Positions 1-11,672 of a DNA stretch of 64,000 nt are shown piece after piece. The position numbers and the translations under genes were made by a program. Below the pieces are notes generated by a model that saw only the letters and a program-made list of their open reading frames with translations, made no database searches and was not told the origin of the DNA. The stretch lies in the NCBI GenBank assembly GCA_013399895.1, contig VXBA01004192.1, positions 372,001 to 436,000 of the forward strand, given 5' to 3'. Source of the DNA: Serilophus lunatus (taxonomy: Eukaryota > Chordata > Aves > Passeriformes > Eurylaimidae). Position 1 is the first letter of the stretch. Every line of letters begins with the position of its first letter.

Positions 1-391
1 AACACCAGTATTTGGATGCAGCCAAATAATTCTTCTTTTTGCTCTGTTTCTCTTGTGATGCTAATGAACCAATCTACAAGTAACAAAAAGACCATTAAAT
101 TCTTGTATGCAATGAATAAACAGTCAAGTTAAATATCACAGAAAGTAAAACTGGTTTTTTTGATGCTAGTAAAAATCAAAGGCATTTTCATTAACCTCCA
201 CCTTCATGTAAAAAGCTTGCACTCTTTTTACATTGAAATCTTGTAACTCTCCAAGTTAAAGGAATCTTTTCCCCCACCCCTTTACTTTTACTCTTTCCTC
301 CTCCCTTTCTCGCCAGTGCTGCTAGTGTTGGGATGCCCTCTTGGTCTCCCTATGCTAGTTTTGGTGTCACAGAAAGTGTGTTTAAAGCCTC

Positions 392-395
<4 letters not shown>

Positions 396-429
<34 letters not shown>
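396..429 (+). repeat. A34 homopolymer
   Basis: There are 34 consecutive A residues. It could be a simple repeat or the tail of a retrocopy. No AATAAA signal is evident in the preceding 50 bases and no gene is recognisable upstream, so a plain poly(A) tract is the safer call. Confidence 0.9.
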
Positions 430-431
<2 letters not shown>

Positions 432-1792
432 AAGTTACAGTGAATGAAAAGGGGGAAATTAAATCCTATGGTGTCAAGAACACTGTTTCCAAAATTTGAG
501 CATCATCACAGCATTTTTTTAAAAGTTCATTCTTTTTTCTTTATCAGAGAATGCAAAAACATGATAAAAATGAAATGAATAATGATAGCATTTGCTTTGA
601 AGCAGGAAGTTGATAATTAGAACAAAGAGAAGGCAGCTAAAAGAAATTATAATAAACCACCCCTTTGTAAATCAGGTAAAAAGGCTTATGCACCCTTGGC
701 TGTAGTAAAATATTCATAATATCTATATCAGTCTTCCATACTGTTGTAGCTTTGTTCTGATGTTAATACAAAATATATGTTGAACTTCTTAAGGAATAAT
801 TTTATATTCTGATAAGGATTTGCATACTAAGAGGTCCTAAGCAAGAAACAACACAACTCAGTGGTATACATTTTCCTTTTTTGTGATTCTTCTGACAATT
901 ACTTTCCCTGTGTTTCTTTCCTAGAAATGCTAATTCATGAAGTGGGAACAAATTGTAATGTATTTTATTAAGTGTTCGCTAGTTCTTGCTGCAAAATGTA
1001 CTGCCTTTAAAAATATTTCTCCTAACTTTTTTCATGTCTGATAGAATATTTCAATATAAAGCATATAAATGTGAAATTGACTGATAGAACTTCATGGTGA
1101 GAAGAGCTTCACTATCATTACGCCGTACTATTTATATTTCACTTCTTTACTTAATTTCAAGTGCATCATATTTGTGTTTGGGTCCATTTGGGGAAAATAG
1201 AAAGGTTTCTGTGCAGAGTGTTGTTATTTTCATAAGAAATGTAGACTAAAATATTAATTACTTGTATTGATATTTATTTAATAACACTTAAAGAACTTTA
1301 TGATTTGGATTAAATTGGATTAGATATTCAGTTTCCTAAAACTTGTTTTCTATGAGGACTTTTAAGTATAAAAAGCAACATAAAGAATACAAATGAGGCA
1401 TTGGAGATTCAAGTATGCCTAAAAAAATTGTAAAAAGCATATCTTACACAGCCAGATAGATGGGCAAAGTAATTAATCTATGAGTTAATTAATATTGCTG
1501 GTATCATAAGTAGCCTAAACAATGCAAAAAAGTAAGTAATTCTGAGTGTTAGAAAAGCAAATAATGTGTTTACATCCTGTTCCCTCCATTATCTGTGTAG
1601 GGATTGGTAATATGAAAAAAAATTACATCAAATTTTGGAATAAAAGTTCATGTCATGTCTGTGATAGTAGCCAGTGACAAATCTTTAGATGAATAAAGAA
1701 ACAGTCTTCCACTCAGCCCTTAATCAATTTTTCTTTTACCAGTATTAACTCATGATATCTCTAAAGTCCTGTGGTGATATGTTGCATAATTT

Positions 1793-1874
1793 TCATAGAA
1801 TCATAGAATATGCTGAGTTGGAAGGGACCCATCAGGATCGTTGGGTACAACTCCTGACCCTGAGCAGGGCCCTC
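1793..1874 (-). mobile_element. CR1 LINE 3' end fragment (minus strand)
   Basis: The stretch opens with two tandem CATAGAAT octamers, the reverse complement of the CR1 terminal repeat. Next come a TTGGAAGGGACCC block and a CAACTCCTGACCCTG block, which match the reverse complement of avian CR1 3' untranslated sequence. The copy is about 80 bp, heavily 5' truncated and diverged. It indicates an avian (or at least archosaur) genome. Confidence 0.85.
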
Positions 1875-3071
1875 TGTTTCTAGTTTCTTAACCCTATTTC
1901 TAATTTTTCCTACCAATTAAAAATTTTGTCGCATTGTGCCTCTTAAACACAAAGAGAAAAGGCATGCTAGGTCCAAAAGAGTATGTTATTTGAGTCAAGA
2001 CAGGAGAGCGAAAATGGATACAGGAAAATAGATGGAAAATGAAGTAGAGGCTGACAATGTAGTAGCGACTTAGCAGTTATTGGTATTGATTTGTTGGAGA
2101 GCTTGAGGGAGAAGTCACAGAAAGGAGGATTTTGAGAAAGGTATTGAATAGGCTTGCAGAAGTTTTACAGAGTGATCCTTTCAACTAGAAGGGACTGTAC
2201 GAGAGAAGATGCACCATTTGAGAGTTCATCACGGTAGATAAAAAGGGAACAGATCGTGATGAAGAGTTTAGCTTATTACTTTCTTAGGCTGTTTTTATTA
2301 ATATTTGTAACCGAACAAACCATACCCAAAATCCTGCACAATCTTGCAGGGGAAGTTTGTATGTTTGTGTGCTCTGCATTCTACCATATTTTTACCATTA
2401 CACCAGTTCACTTCTTGCTATTTCTTATGCCTTAAAATGCAGACTCCTCTTTTTCTGGTCTGATGTAGTACATTCCCATTCTCTTACCTCATATAGTGAT
2501 GGTAACACTAGTTATGTGATAAGCTAATAATTTTTCTTTTCCCCACAAGAATAATTTCATCCTAGTTATTTTATTTTTTCCTTTGGTTGTGGAACTCCTT
2601 TAAGAAGGAGAAAACATCAAGTAGCTATGAAGTGTCTTTTCAGTCAGTAAAGATGATCAAATATTTAAGCCTTTTTTTTCCAAAAATTTACTTCAAATCT
2701 AAGAGCATAAATAGTAATGGTGATGTAAGGCACCTTGGTTTTACAAGTTTCTTAAATCTTGTTGAGTATTCCGCTAAACATTGTAAAGCTAGAGCCCCTG
2801 GGGATTGAGAGATCCAAGGAATGGATGAGTTGCAGAGACCACAGCACTGCAACACTTTCAGCGATCTCTGAAAATTGCAGATGTAAAAAATGTTATATTC
2901 AGCTACAGTTTACTTGACCAAGTCCGGTGGGTGTTTTTGTTCACAGTACAGAAGTCTGGGTGGTATCAATCTCTTCCTCTAACAGTTGTTTCAGATTTGA
3001 ACTTTTCCCACAAGACCTATTTCCAGAATTAGATTCAGATTGAGAAGTACTGTACAGTTGTTACTGTCATT

Positions 3072-3088
3072 AAAAAAAAAAAAAAAAA
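3072..3088 (+). repeat. A17 homopolymer
   Basis: A run of 17 A after TTACTGTCATT. No attached retrocopy was recognised. Confidence 0.9.
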
Positions 3089-6000
3089 TCTGCTATAGCT
3101 TGATTATGGGATCAAAACCAAAAATGAAGGAAGAAAGAAAATATTAGTGTAATTTTATAAAATTTGAGCTTTGTGTTGCTGTTGCAATAAGCAAGAACTC
3201 TGGCTTTCCTTGTGAAGGATACAGTTTTTATTGTAAAATAAAGGACATTCCCAGTAACAACAGATGCTCAAAATGTGCACCCTACTGAGATTGAGTAGTA
3301 ATGATTTTTTGTAATTCCACTGAGTTGCTGGTATCATGTATTTTACCATATTGTGGATTTACAGATATGGATCAGTATCACTATGCTTTTTTGCTCAGGG
3401 TAATTCTCCTAATAACTTTTCTTTATAAAACTCTTAAGGAAGAGCTGTTATCTGTTCACCAGTACATTATTCAGATGCAAAAGTTCTTGGAGAAAGTGCT
3501 GAGCTAGTGAGATTAACAGTGATTAAAGGTTTTGTGAACAGAGGTAGTACTCACAGGTCCACTGAAGGGCAGGGGAAGGCCATTATATATTGCAGTTTCC
3601 TGACTTTAGTGGGTATGCAGGGTTTAGGGAGATAATTGCATTGACAGCTGGTTAAAAAGAAGCTGCTAATTCCAGCCTGAAGAGATGGAAAGCTCCTGAA
3701 GAAAAGCTCCTTCTCTATGCCTTCCTGAAGCATTGCTCTAGTGCTAGATTGCCCTGAAGTCCCTATGGTCTGCACAGCCATGAAATAAAGCATAATGTGT
3801 GCCATACAGATGAAGTTTCAATGACCACACTGTGGATGCTGTCATTGTCACTGTTCAGATAAGATAGGAATTGGCCAGTTCTTGGCAGGTTTTGTGAATA
3901 GCTGTATCTACCTTCAGCTTAAGCCTAAGGAGGATTGGAAAAGGAGCCATGCACGACTTAGTGTACTGCCATCTAAGAGTGAAAAGAAAAAAAAACCTAT
4001 CCATTTCATGTTATCACTTCGATAAGCCAGTCCTTAAAAGGGATTTCCATTAACTTATTCTTGTGTTAAATGATATGTCTCAGATTCCACATTGAATAAT
4101 ATATTACTTATTCATTATAATTAGATGTGAAGGAGGGGGAGATTGAAGGGTGAAAAAATCTAAGAGTTTTGTTTTACTTGCTTGAACAAAATTTATGTAC
4201 TTGAATGAAATTTAACTATCTCTGATATGAAAGAGTTCAGACCATTATCTAATGCTCCCTTCTGCATCCATGCACCATGAAGGGGTAAAGAACCAGGTTT
4301 TTTATCAAGTCTGCAAAGTGTTGATCAGAAAGGGATGTGACAAATTCCTCCATTTAATCTCATTAAATCAAAATTTAGAAACAAAACCTTTATTGATGAG
4401 TTATTTTTAGGATCCATCAGTGATATTCCAAATTGTTATTTTTTATTTTCCTCTTTTTCTTGCCTGGGCTATAGTATCACCAGTGTTTTTGGAAATCCAT
4501 AATAATGAGCATTTGTGGATGAGGTTTTGTTGCACATCTAAATATATCGTGTAATATAGAGACCACAAGTGCCTGCCATCCATTTGGCTTGACCTTAAGG
4601 ACATTCTTTCTCAGCATCAGTTGCAATCTAGAGTGTGTTCCTAGCGGCTCAAGAAAATGCAGGTGACTCCTGAGCTGGGATGAGCAAAGGCATAATACTA
4701 CTGACTGCTGCAGGCACTGTAGCAGGTTTTTAAGGCAGAGTACTTCACTTGCTCTCAGTCATGGGTACATGCCCTTGTGAATGAGGTGGCAATCTAGCAG
4801 TTTACTGAGGGCCAGATGTTACCCTTATTACTTTTGCGTGCAGCGACTCAATACCGTGCCTGCATTTACTATTTCTACTTCTATTATTATCAAGACTTCT
4901 GTTTCAAAGGCGTTTTGAGCTTTAGTCATGGACTAAGGTGAGCTTGGTAGAGAACATAACCACAGCTCCTACCCAAATGGCTTGTTATCTAGGTGTAATA
5001 TAAGATACAAAAGGAAGACCGATGTGGGACATGAGGAGACTCAAAGACAGTACTGATCAGCATAGTGAACAGTAATATCTACTTTGTAAAGTGTGTCTGC
5101 ATGCAGAGATTTGAAGCAGAATAATAATACATGCATAAAGAGGGTTACAGAAAGCTCCTCCTGTGCAGCATGAGTGGACACAAATGGGATTGTTTGAGAA
5201 TCTAGGGGAGGCCAGTATAAAATTTTTGTCTGTGGTGGGAATCATCTTTTCATGATGAATGAGAGTTAACAAAGAGAATGGCTTTGAAAGTTGTCACAAG
5301 TTGGTTACGCTTGATCCAGTTGGCCTCTAGAAGTGGAAGGAAACCTGAAAGAGATAATAAGCTCCTGTAACTCCTGGTTGAAGGTATGTAAAAGGTCTTG
5401 CTAGCAGATGAATGTGAGACGGTTCATTATGTTTTCCACAGAGGCGAAGTCATTGAATTAACAGATAGGACAAGTTCAAAGTCTGTAGAGCAGTTATTTC
5501 TCTAAAACCCATACCCTGAAGATACTCTACAGAAGGAATCTGGAAAATTTAAATTAAGGCTGTGGGCAAGAATTTGGAGGAAGGCTCAGTCTAAGACAAA
5601 GTTACAGGAAATAAGCCAAATGGAGATCTACTATCTTCAGGGTCAAATACTTCCTATAGAGCCTGAAAGAAAAATCAAGAGTTTTGGACATGTTACTTTG
5701 TGATGTAGCTAAGCATAACTCATGTGGAGATGGTAAGACTTTAATTTAGACTTAAACAGACAGATCTGGAAAAAAAAGAGGTATATGCATCCAAAGCAGT
5801 TCTATAGTTTAGTGAATCACTATTTCAATATCGGATTTAAGACTCTCTGACAGACCACTCCTGCTGAGAAGCAACTAACTCATGTGATTCTTCTAATTCT
5901 CCTGAAATCAGGAGTAACAGAAAATAGCCTTTAGGTATGCAAGTCATTTTGAAATGGCACTTGAGTGTGCAATGTTTATTAAGAGCTCAAATACATAGTA

Positions 6001-6434
6001 TACACTATTATATAAATAACAGATAGCTGTGTTGTATGATGTCTCAAAGAAACAGCACCAGACAGCTCTGCAGTGTGAAGCGAACATTGTTAGTGATTTG
6101 TCAGTTCCCGTGAAATCATCTCTCCTGTCATTTTTATTTATATATTTGAACAGGTGTAGCCTCTGATGCAGGAGTCTCCCCTTTAATTCATTGGTGGTCC
6201 CCAAGGATTAATGTGCTGTTGACCATGTCAGGGCATTGGCAACCATACTTTGATTATCAGATTGAAAGACATGAAAGTAAAATCAATGTAAGGATCCAGA
6301 AATACAGAAACAAATGTAAATGTTACTTAATAATATGGTTACAAACTACAATACAGATGTAAACAACATGAAGACTATGTCTGCTTACTGAGAGTTGGGT
6401 TTTTTCTTTTTTTTCTCATCATTCGTTTCTCAAG

Positions 6435-6586
6435 AAAATTGGCTAAAAAGCGGAAGGAGACATTGAGTAGTACACGGCAGGAAATGACAGTGATGGTGAA
6501 TTCAATGGATAAAAGCTACGCTGAGCAAGGCACCAACTGTGACGAAGCTTTCTCTTTCATGGACACGCACAATCTAAATGGGAGAT
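6435..6586 (+). CDS. PTPRM: PTPRM exon A: juxtamembrane segment
   Basis: This exon is 152 nt: the last base of a split arginine codon, 50 full codons, and the first base of a split serine codon. It encodes the basic stop-transfer end KLAKKRKE followed by TRQEMTVMVNSMDKSYAEQG and a segment ending SFMDTHNLNGR. It lies just inside the membrane in the mature receptor. The acceptor is TTTCTCAAG and the donor is AGAT|GTAAGT. The entry phase fits a preceding exon ending in AG, giving the MKKR-K-LAKKRK order known in the mammalian protein (recalled). The open frame runs on past the donor to 6798, but the strong GTAAGT donor and continuity with exon B show that the extension is intronic. The residue after KRKE-T is L here, where I recall M in human. 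Confidence 0.93.
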
Positions 6587-9117
6587 GTAAGTTTTTTCTT
6601 TTCAATTCTTTCCTTTTTTTTTTTTTGAAGGTGAAAGAAAGGTGCAAATGGTTTTTAAAATATTCCTCATTACTCAGTCGTGGAAAATCCATGGGACCCA
6701 GAGTTTCCCACTGTGCAGCACATCACAGTGTCTATTCAAATGAGCAAGACAGTCAGACATCAAGAATAGACTTCTTTAAAAATAATAAGGATAATTGAGC
6801 TTTTTTCTCTCCATCCTTTTCTTCTGCAGAAGAGCAATGACATCATTGAAAGAGTAGTTCTACCTTCCTCCAATCTCCATTATGTTAAAAATTTTATATT
6901 CCTCATGCTGTCCCAAGTCCTTCAAATGCTTCCCCTGCTCACTTCTTTTTTTGTACGATGAATGTATTTTTGAATGTCATAACTTAATAATGGTGATCTG
7001 GTTGTCTTATTATTTTTAGTTCTAGATGATGCTCTTTCTGTTGCTTGTGCAAAGGAAGACCTCAGTGGAATTACCTGTTATGCAATTTCATAAGAGATTC
7101 CTTAATATCCTAGGTCTTCTTGGATCTACCCCGGAATAAATAAAATTTAGGATATAAAATTTCCTGTATTAGAATTATAGTCAAGGTCTCAGTCCTATCA
7201 GGGGATTAGCACCAAGAAAAGATAAAAAAATCAGTAGTTTTTTGTAATTATAAAAAAAAGAATTTCTGTGTTCGAGAAGTTTCTTGCATTTTGTACTTCT
7301 TAAAGAACCTGGGGGTTTTTTGCCAGTGGCTTTTAACATCTTCAGCATTTGCCAAAGATTTAAATTTTCTTTCAAGTACTAACTATGCAAGGCCCAGCTC
7401 CCACTCTTTAATAATATGCTTAAGAATTTATCTTTGATGAGCTCAATTGTACAAACACTCGGTGAGGTTTATACAGTGAGACTTTTCTCAGCAACATTAG
7501 GCTCAGAATTTGCAATGTTAATTTGCATTTGTGTTACTTTTGAAATTGGTTTGAAATAGATCTTTCAAATCAGACTTGCCTTTCTGGTGTGTATATACTT
7601 TTGCAGTTTATGAGATTGCCTGCTTCTGTGAAGACATCAAGAAGCTTGACTACCATCATCATGATGTAATTTTCCAGTGGTGTTACTGTATGGTCATAAC
7701 TATAAGAGGAACTGCAGTGAGTTCCCGAGACTAAATCCTCTTTATGTAAACCACCTCAAACCAATTTGAAGTCACTAGCATAGCAAGTTTTTTTTATATC
7801 ACTCAAGGGCTAGAACGTCTAATTAGACTTCCCATGAGAAACATGGTTGCAAGAAGAAGCAGTCTGACAGTCTTTAGGAATAATCTCTGTGTAAGGCCTT
7901 CGTGTAAGGCCTTCTAAATCAAGAGGTTTAGAATGTTCCTACTTCCTATGAAAGTTCATTATCCTGTCTGTATTCTCTCTCAAGCAGGTCTTATTAGCTG
8001 CAGGAGCCCTGACCTCAACTAATCTCTGCATCCATACCCAAAAGGAGTACCCCTCTGTTCTTTCCATCAAGGATATGTAATCTCCTCATTCAGGAGATGT
8101 AATCAAAAGAAAGTGGTCTCAGATGTATTAATTTATATGATAAATGGTAACTGCCAGCATTATTTAAGCCATTTTTTAGGTAGCCCTATCTTAACAAGGG
8201 CTGGTAACTGTATGCCCTAGAAGATCAACCAAAAAAAGACGGATGAAAGGCAGCAGAAGTAATCTCAGTCCGCTTTCCAGCAGATCCTGTGTTCACTTTA
8301 TTTTATTTCACACTTTCCTGTTAGTCTGTTTACAGGTATCTGGATGTGTTTATCTTCACTGATTGGACTGAATTTGTACTGTGTAAGGCTGAATTTGCAA
8401 AGAGCTTTGCTTAAAAGCCTTTAATGACTCTTTGGCTGAACATCTTGTAAAATCTTTTGATTAACTACTATCTGTTGAATGAATCTGTGTTTACCACAGT
8501 AATTTGCATGACCTTTGTGTGCCAGAGAACCGACTGAACTTAATTTGTTCCACTGGGCATTCCCATTGTTTTAGAAATGGCTAAATTTTTAACTACTAAT
8601 GCGAGCATTGGTCTGTGTATCACTCTTTGAAAACCACTGTTAAACAAAGAGTAATAGTCAGGGTCTATTAGTATCTCTGTACACATTATCCACCTGGCTG
8701 AATAAATCAAGTAAAAAAGAAGAGGTAAAAATTAACTGTAGTAGAATATTTGCATACAGTATTTACAGTAGTATTAAGAAAGCTTACTAATGATCAAAGC
8801 TTCTGTCAAAAACACCTGTTGTCATTGTGATGTCTTTTTTCAAGCATCAGTATTCAGTCTTGTGATTTAAGAAGTATATTTGCCATCATTGAACAAAATG
8901 CTTTCTCTGATGACATTTTTTTTTTTTTGAAAATCGATCAAATTCAATGAGCTATTTCATTCAGTAGACATACCTGATTTTCTCTACATCCTAATTCCAG
9001 CGCAAGTAACACAACAGGACAGACTCTAAGCCAAGTCAACCACAGATGCTGTATCACTTAGCTCAAATAGCCACATATCACTTTGCTGTCTTTAACCCGC
9101 TTTGTTTCTCTTTGCAG
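6587..9117 (+). other. PTPRM: intron A-B (2531 bp)
   Basis: This intron runs from GTAAGT to TTTGCAG. It contains T-rich runs (13 T at 8916-8928) and a 13-bp tandem duplication at 7889-7914. No interspersed repeat of recognisable family was found, and I see no other gene. Confidence 0.85.
7889..7914 (+). repeat. two-copy 13-bp tandem repeat
   Basis: GTGTAAGGCCTTC occurs twice head to tail at 7889-7901 and 7902-7914 with no mismatch. This suggests a recent local duplication. Confidence 0.9.
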
Positions 9118-9192
9118 CTGTATCTTCACCATCTTCATTTACAATGAAAACTAACACACTGAGCACAACAGTGCCTAATTCTTATTATCCAG
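9118..9192 (+). CDS. PTPRM: PTPRM exon B: Ser-rich juxtamembrane linker
   Basis: This exon is 75 nt and phase 1 at both ends. It encodes 24 full codons plus the shared residues: VSSPSSFTMKTNTLSTTVPN then SYYP, with Ser at the A-B junction and Asp at the B-C or B-E junction. The acceptor is TTTCTCTTTGCAG and the donor is CCAG|GTAACC. The segment is rich in Ser, Thr and Asn and is probably a flexible linker with phosphorylatable residues (inference). Because it is symmetric it can be skipped without a frameshift. Skipping would give NGR-Y-ETHT at the A-E junction. One residue differs from the human protein as I recall it (T for S before VPN). Confidence 0.92.
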
Positions 9193-9382
9193 GTAACCGA
9201 TTTTTTCTTGGCTTCCACCTTATATAGACCTTTTCATAATAAAAGTGTGCCTGTTTACATTAATATACTTGCCATCAAAATTTAATACATATATAGGCAA
9301 CATACCAGGAATATATATCGATCATTTACTGTTCTCTCTCTTTTTACCTTTTCTGCATTGACCTGCTTATGATGTATGACAG
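9193..9382 (+). other. PTPRM: short intron B-C with neural-type splice signals
   Basis: This intron is only 190 bp, from GTAACC to ATGACAG. A PTB-like run TTCTCTCTCTTTTT sits at 9332-9345. Two TGC (UGC) motifs lie at 9354-9356 and 9364-9366, about 29 and 19 nt upstream of microexon C. Confidence 0.8.
9332..9366 (+). promoter_or_regulatory. putative PTB and SRRM4-type (UGC) splicing element
   Basis: A UCUCUCU-like tract followed by two UGC triplets lies immediately upstream of the 27-nt exon. In established work on neural microexons, PTBP1 represses through pyrimidine tracts and SRRM4 (nSR100) activates through UGC motifs just upstream of the 3' splice site. The motifs are visible here. Their function is inferred. 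Confidence 0.45.
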
Positions 9383-9409
9383 ATCCATTTGTGCCAACTG
9401 CAATTTTAG
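9383..9409 (+). CDS. PTPRM: PTPRM microexon C (27 nt), alternative juxtamembrane insert
   Basis: This 27-nt phase 1-1 exon encodes D-PFVPTAIL (junction Asp from G|AT) and donates the G of a following Val or Asp codon. The acceptor is GATGTATGACAG and the donor is TTAG|GTGAGA. Its reading frame is continuous with B and with either D or E. The residues match the first part of the 13-residue insert DPFVPTAILVPIN that I recall from a longer mammalian PTPRM isoform, so it is a conserved cassette rather than a chance open stretch. Inclusion lengthens the juxtamembrane linker with a hydrophobic, proline-containing segment before the wedge. It is probably alternatively spliced, perhaps favoured in neurons (inference from flanking motifs). 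Confidence 0.82.
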   Translation: MHLCQLQF

Positions 9410-9648
9410 GTGAGAACATTTCCCTTTATCAAAGTTTATTGCTGAAATAATTTCAGAAGTTGCAGTTCTCGGGGTGCAGACAATAGTATGCAAAATGCTG
9501 GAGTTTTATGCTAAAGGTAGGGGTGGTAGACTTGGCTACACTGAGGTACTAAGAACAGTTATCAGGCTTGATTACGACTGTCATAATGCAAGTCAGGGGA
9601 GAAAAGAGAAAAATAATTTTAACAAGTGGATTTGCAAGGACATATTTA

Positions 9649-9654
9649 TGCATG
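9649..9654 (+). promoter_or_regulatory. TGCATG (RBFOX-type) motif downstream of microexon C
   Basis: This UGCAUG hexamer lies about 240 nt downstream of the exon C donor. RBFOX proteins bound downstream of an alternative exon generally promote its inclusion (established). A chance occurrence within this distance is quite possible. Confidence 0.3.
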
Positions 9655-11646
9655 TATTTGGAGTGACACAAAAGAATTTGATTATCGCAGCAGTTCAAAT
9701 AGTTTCCCTCATTTTTTTTTATGTTTTATCTCAGAATAAAGATGTCACTTCTTAGAAATAACTTTTTTTCCTAATTAGACTATTCAAGATACAGAAAATC
9801 AGACAAAATACCATTTTGGCCATCTACCAGCTATCATGTCTTCTCACAATACCACAAAGTTTCCGACATGTTTGTCAAAGTGAAGTCTTAGAGGGGAGAT
9901 GGTATCTTGAACACAAAATGATAACACGGCTTTCAGAGAAAATAGTGTATTATGCATCGGGTGTCAAAGGAATGAAATAAAACAGTAGAACTGTAAGTTA
10001 AAAACACAGAGTCTAAGTGTAAAGCCTTTCCATTGGGGATTTAGGAAAACCTGCTATTGTCCAATGGCAAAATGAGGAAGGTTTCTGCACAGTGATAAAT
10101 AATAAGCATGAAACGCTATTGCATTTTCAGTGCTTAAGTATGTCTAATTGCTTTGTGGCTTGTATTCATTTACACCTCCTTCCCATGCTAACTTACTAAA
10201 CAGGGGCATTTTTTTTAATAGTAAGCCAAAACATGACAGTGCACTGTAGCAAGAATTCAAACTGCAATATTAAGCATTTACTCATTTTTTCAATTTATAT
10301 TTTCATATCACATATTTTTCTTTCTCCTCCTTTTTTTAAATCACTGTAAAAAATATAAGCCCCCTTAACTGATTCCTGACTTTAAACTATAAGTTAAACA
10401 GCTGTAAAAGTAGAGTGAAGCATGTAAGAAGTACAAGTTCAAGAAGGTGATCTTGAAAATTTTTATTGTGAAAGAATATTTAGCACAGTGCATTTCAGTG
10501 TGATAACTTTGAGAAGTAACTTCAGTGGTTTTATACATTATGTAAATCTGGAAGAAGGTAATGGTAGTGACTGTAACAATGTAATAATCTGCATGCAAAT
10601 GAAATTTGCAGTGGTTTTTAACTGCCTGAGATGTTAGATTTTTTTGTGTGCTTTAGCATTCATTCAACGCTTCATCCAGTAGATGTTCTTTCTGACCTTG
10701 CGGGTGGGCAAGGAGGAAAGTACTATTATCAGGAGAAAAACTTTGAGATTTCCTATCTGTGTTATTGAGCTTTAGTTAATGGTTTCTCTGATTGTTTTTG
10801 TGGTCCTTTTCTATATAATAATGATGGTAAAATTATATTAGCTTTTTTTTTCAGTGAAAAATAATCTCTAAGCAAACACACTAGGAAAAATAAATTCTCT
10901 GATTTTACTAAGTCTGTAAAATCTTTAATTAGTTAGATAAGTGTTTTATGGTCTACTACAGCAAAACTGTGCTTACACATCAAAGAAAATCTTCCAGTTA
11001 TTACACTGCATAAAATAAATATTTTTGTAACTTTACATGTTAAAAATATAGTACTGTCTTATGAGTCGTGTTTCCATTCAAATCAGATCTCTCTCCCAAC
11101 ATGTTTATGACTGTCTATAAGGGAATAGTTTTTTATCTGAGGTAAATCAAATTAGCTATGCTTGAGTTGATAGATGAATATAGCTATTAACAAAGTTTTA
11201 ATAGCCAACCCAATAGTGTTTTAATAGCCACTAATACCAGCTCTTGCTGTCTTGCAATGTCCAGAAAAGTTGTGTTAGATTGCAGGGTTAGGCCTGTAGT
11301 TGCAACTAAATGAACTTTTCAGTGTGACCTCCTGGGAAGGGTACAAGTCTGGGACTGGTTAAATTCAGTTTTCAAAATCTGAAAAAGAAAAAAGCCGCAA
11401 CACACTTACCATTTCCAAATGTACGTACAACAGGATCTTTGGACTATTCATGTGAATTAGGAACTTCTTGTCCAGCTAAAAAAAAGAAGAAAAGAGACTG
11501 CTAATTAGTGGTCAGCTCTTTAAATGACACCAAAGGCAATAGTCTGGCTCCTTACTTTCAGATGAGGATTTTTTTTTTTTATTTTATTTGAACGAAAACC
11601 TTCATTATTGGACTAATAATCTAAGCAAAAGCCTGACAGTAAAATA

Positions 11647-11672
11647 CAAAACAAACAAACAAACAAACAAAA
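11647..11672 (+). repeat. (AAAC)n simple repeat
   Basis: About six tandem AAAC units followed by A-rich sequence. It is a microsatellite. Confidence 0.9.

Larger units (their letters stand above)
1..6434 (+). other. PTPRM: intron upstream of exon A (partial)
   Basis: This is intronic AT-rich sequence. It contains an A34 tract at 396-429, a CR1 fragment at 1793-1874 and an A17 tract at 3072-3088. I searched for the transmembrane-coding exon, which should end with a hydrophobic run followed by MKKR-type codons, and did not see it. It must lie further upstream. The intron ends with a short pyrimidine tract and the acceptor CTCAAG before 6435. Short open frames in this stretch look random. Confidence 0.8.

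Noticed and set aside
1..6434. Transmembrane-coding exon of PTPRM
   Set aside because: Expected upstream of exon A, but no hydrophobic coding stretch with a fitting AG donor phase was found, so it should be outside the window.
6587..6798. Open frame continuing past exon A into the intron
   Set aside because: Strong GTAAGT donor at 6587 and perfect codon continuity with exon B show that the extension is intronic; its residues are low-complexity (Phe-rich).
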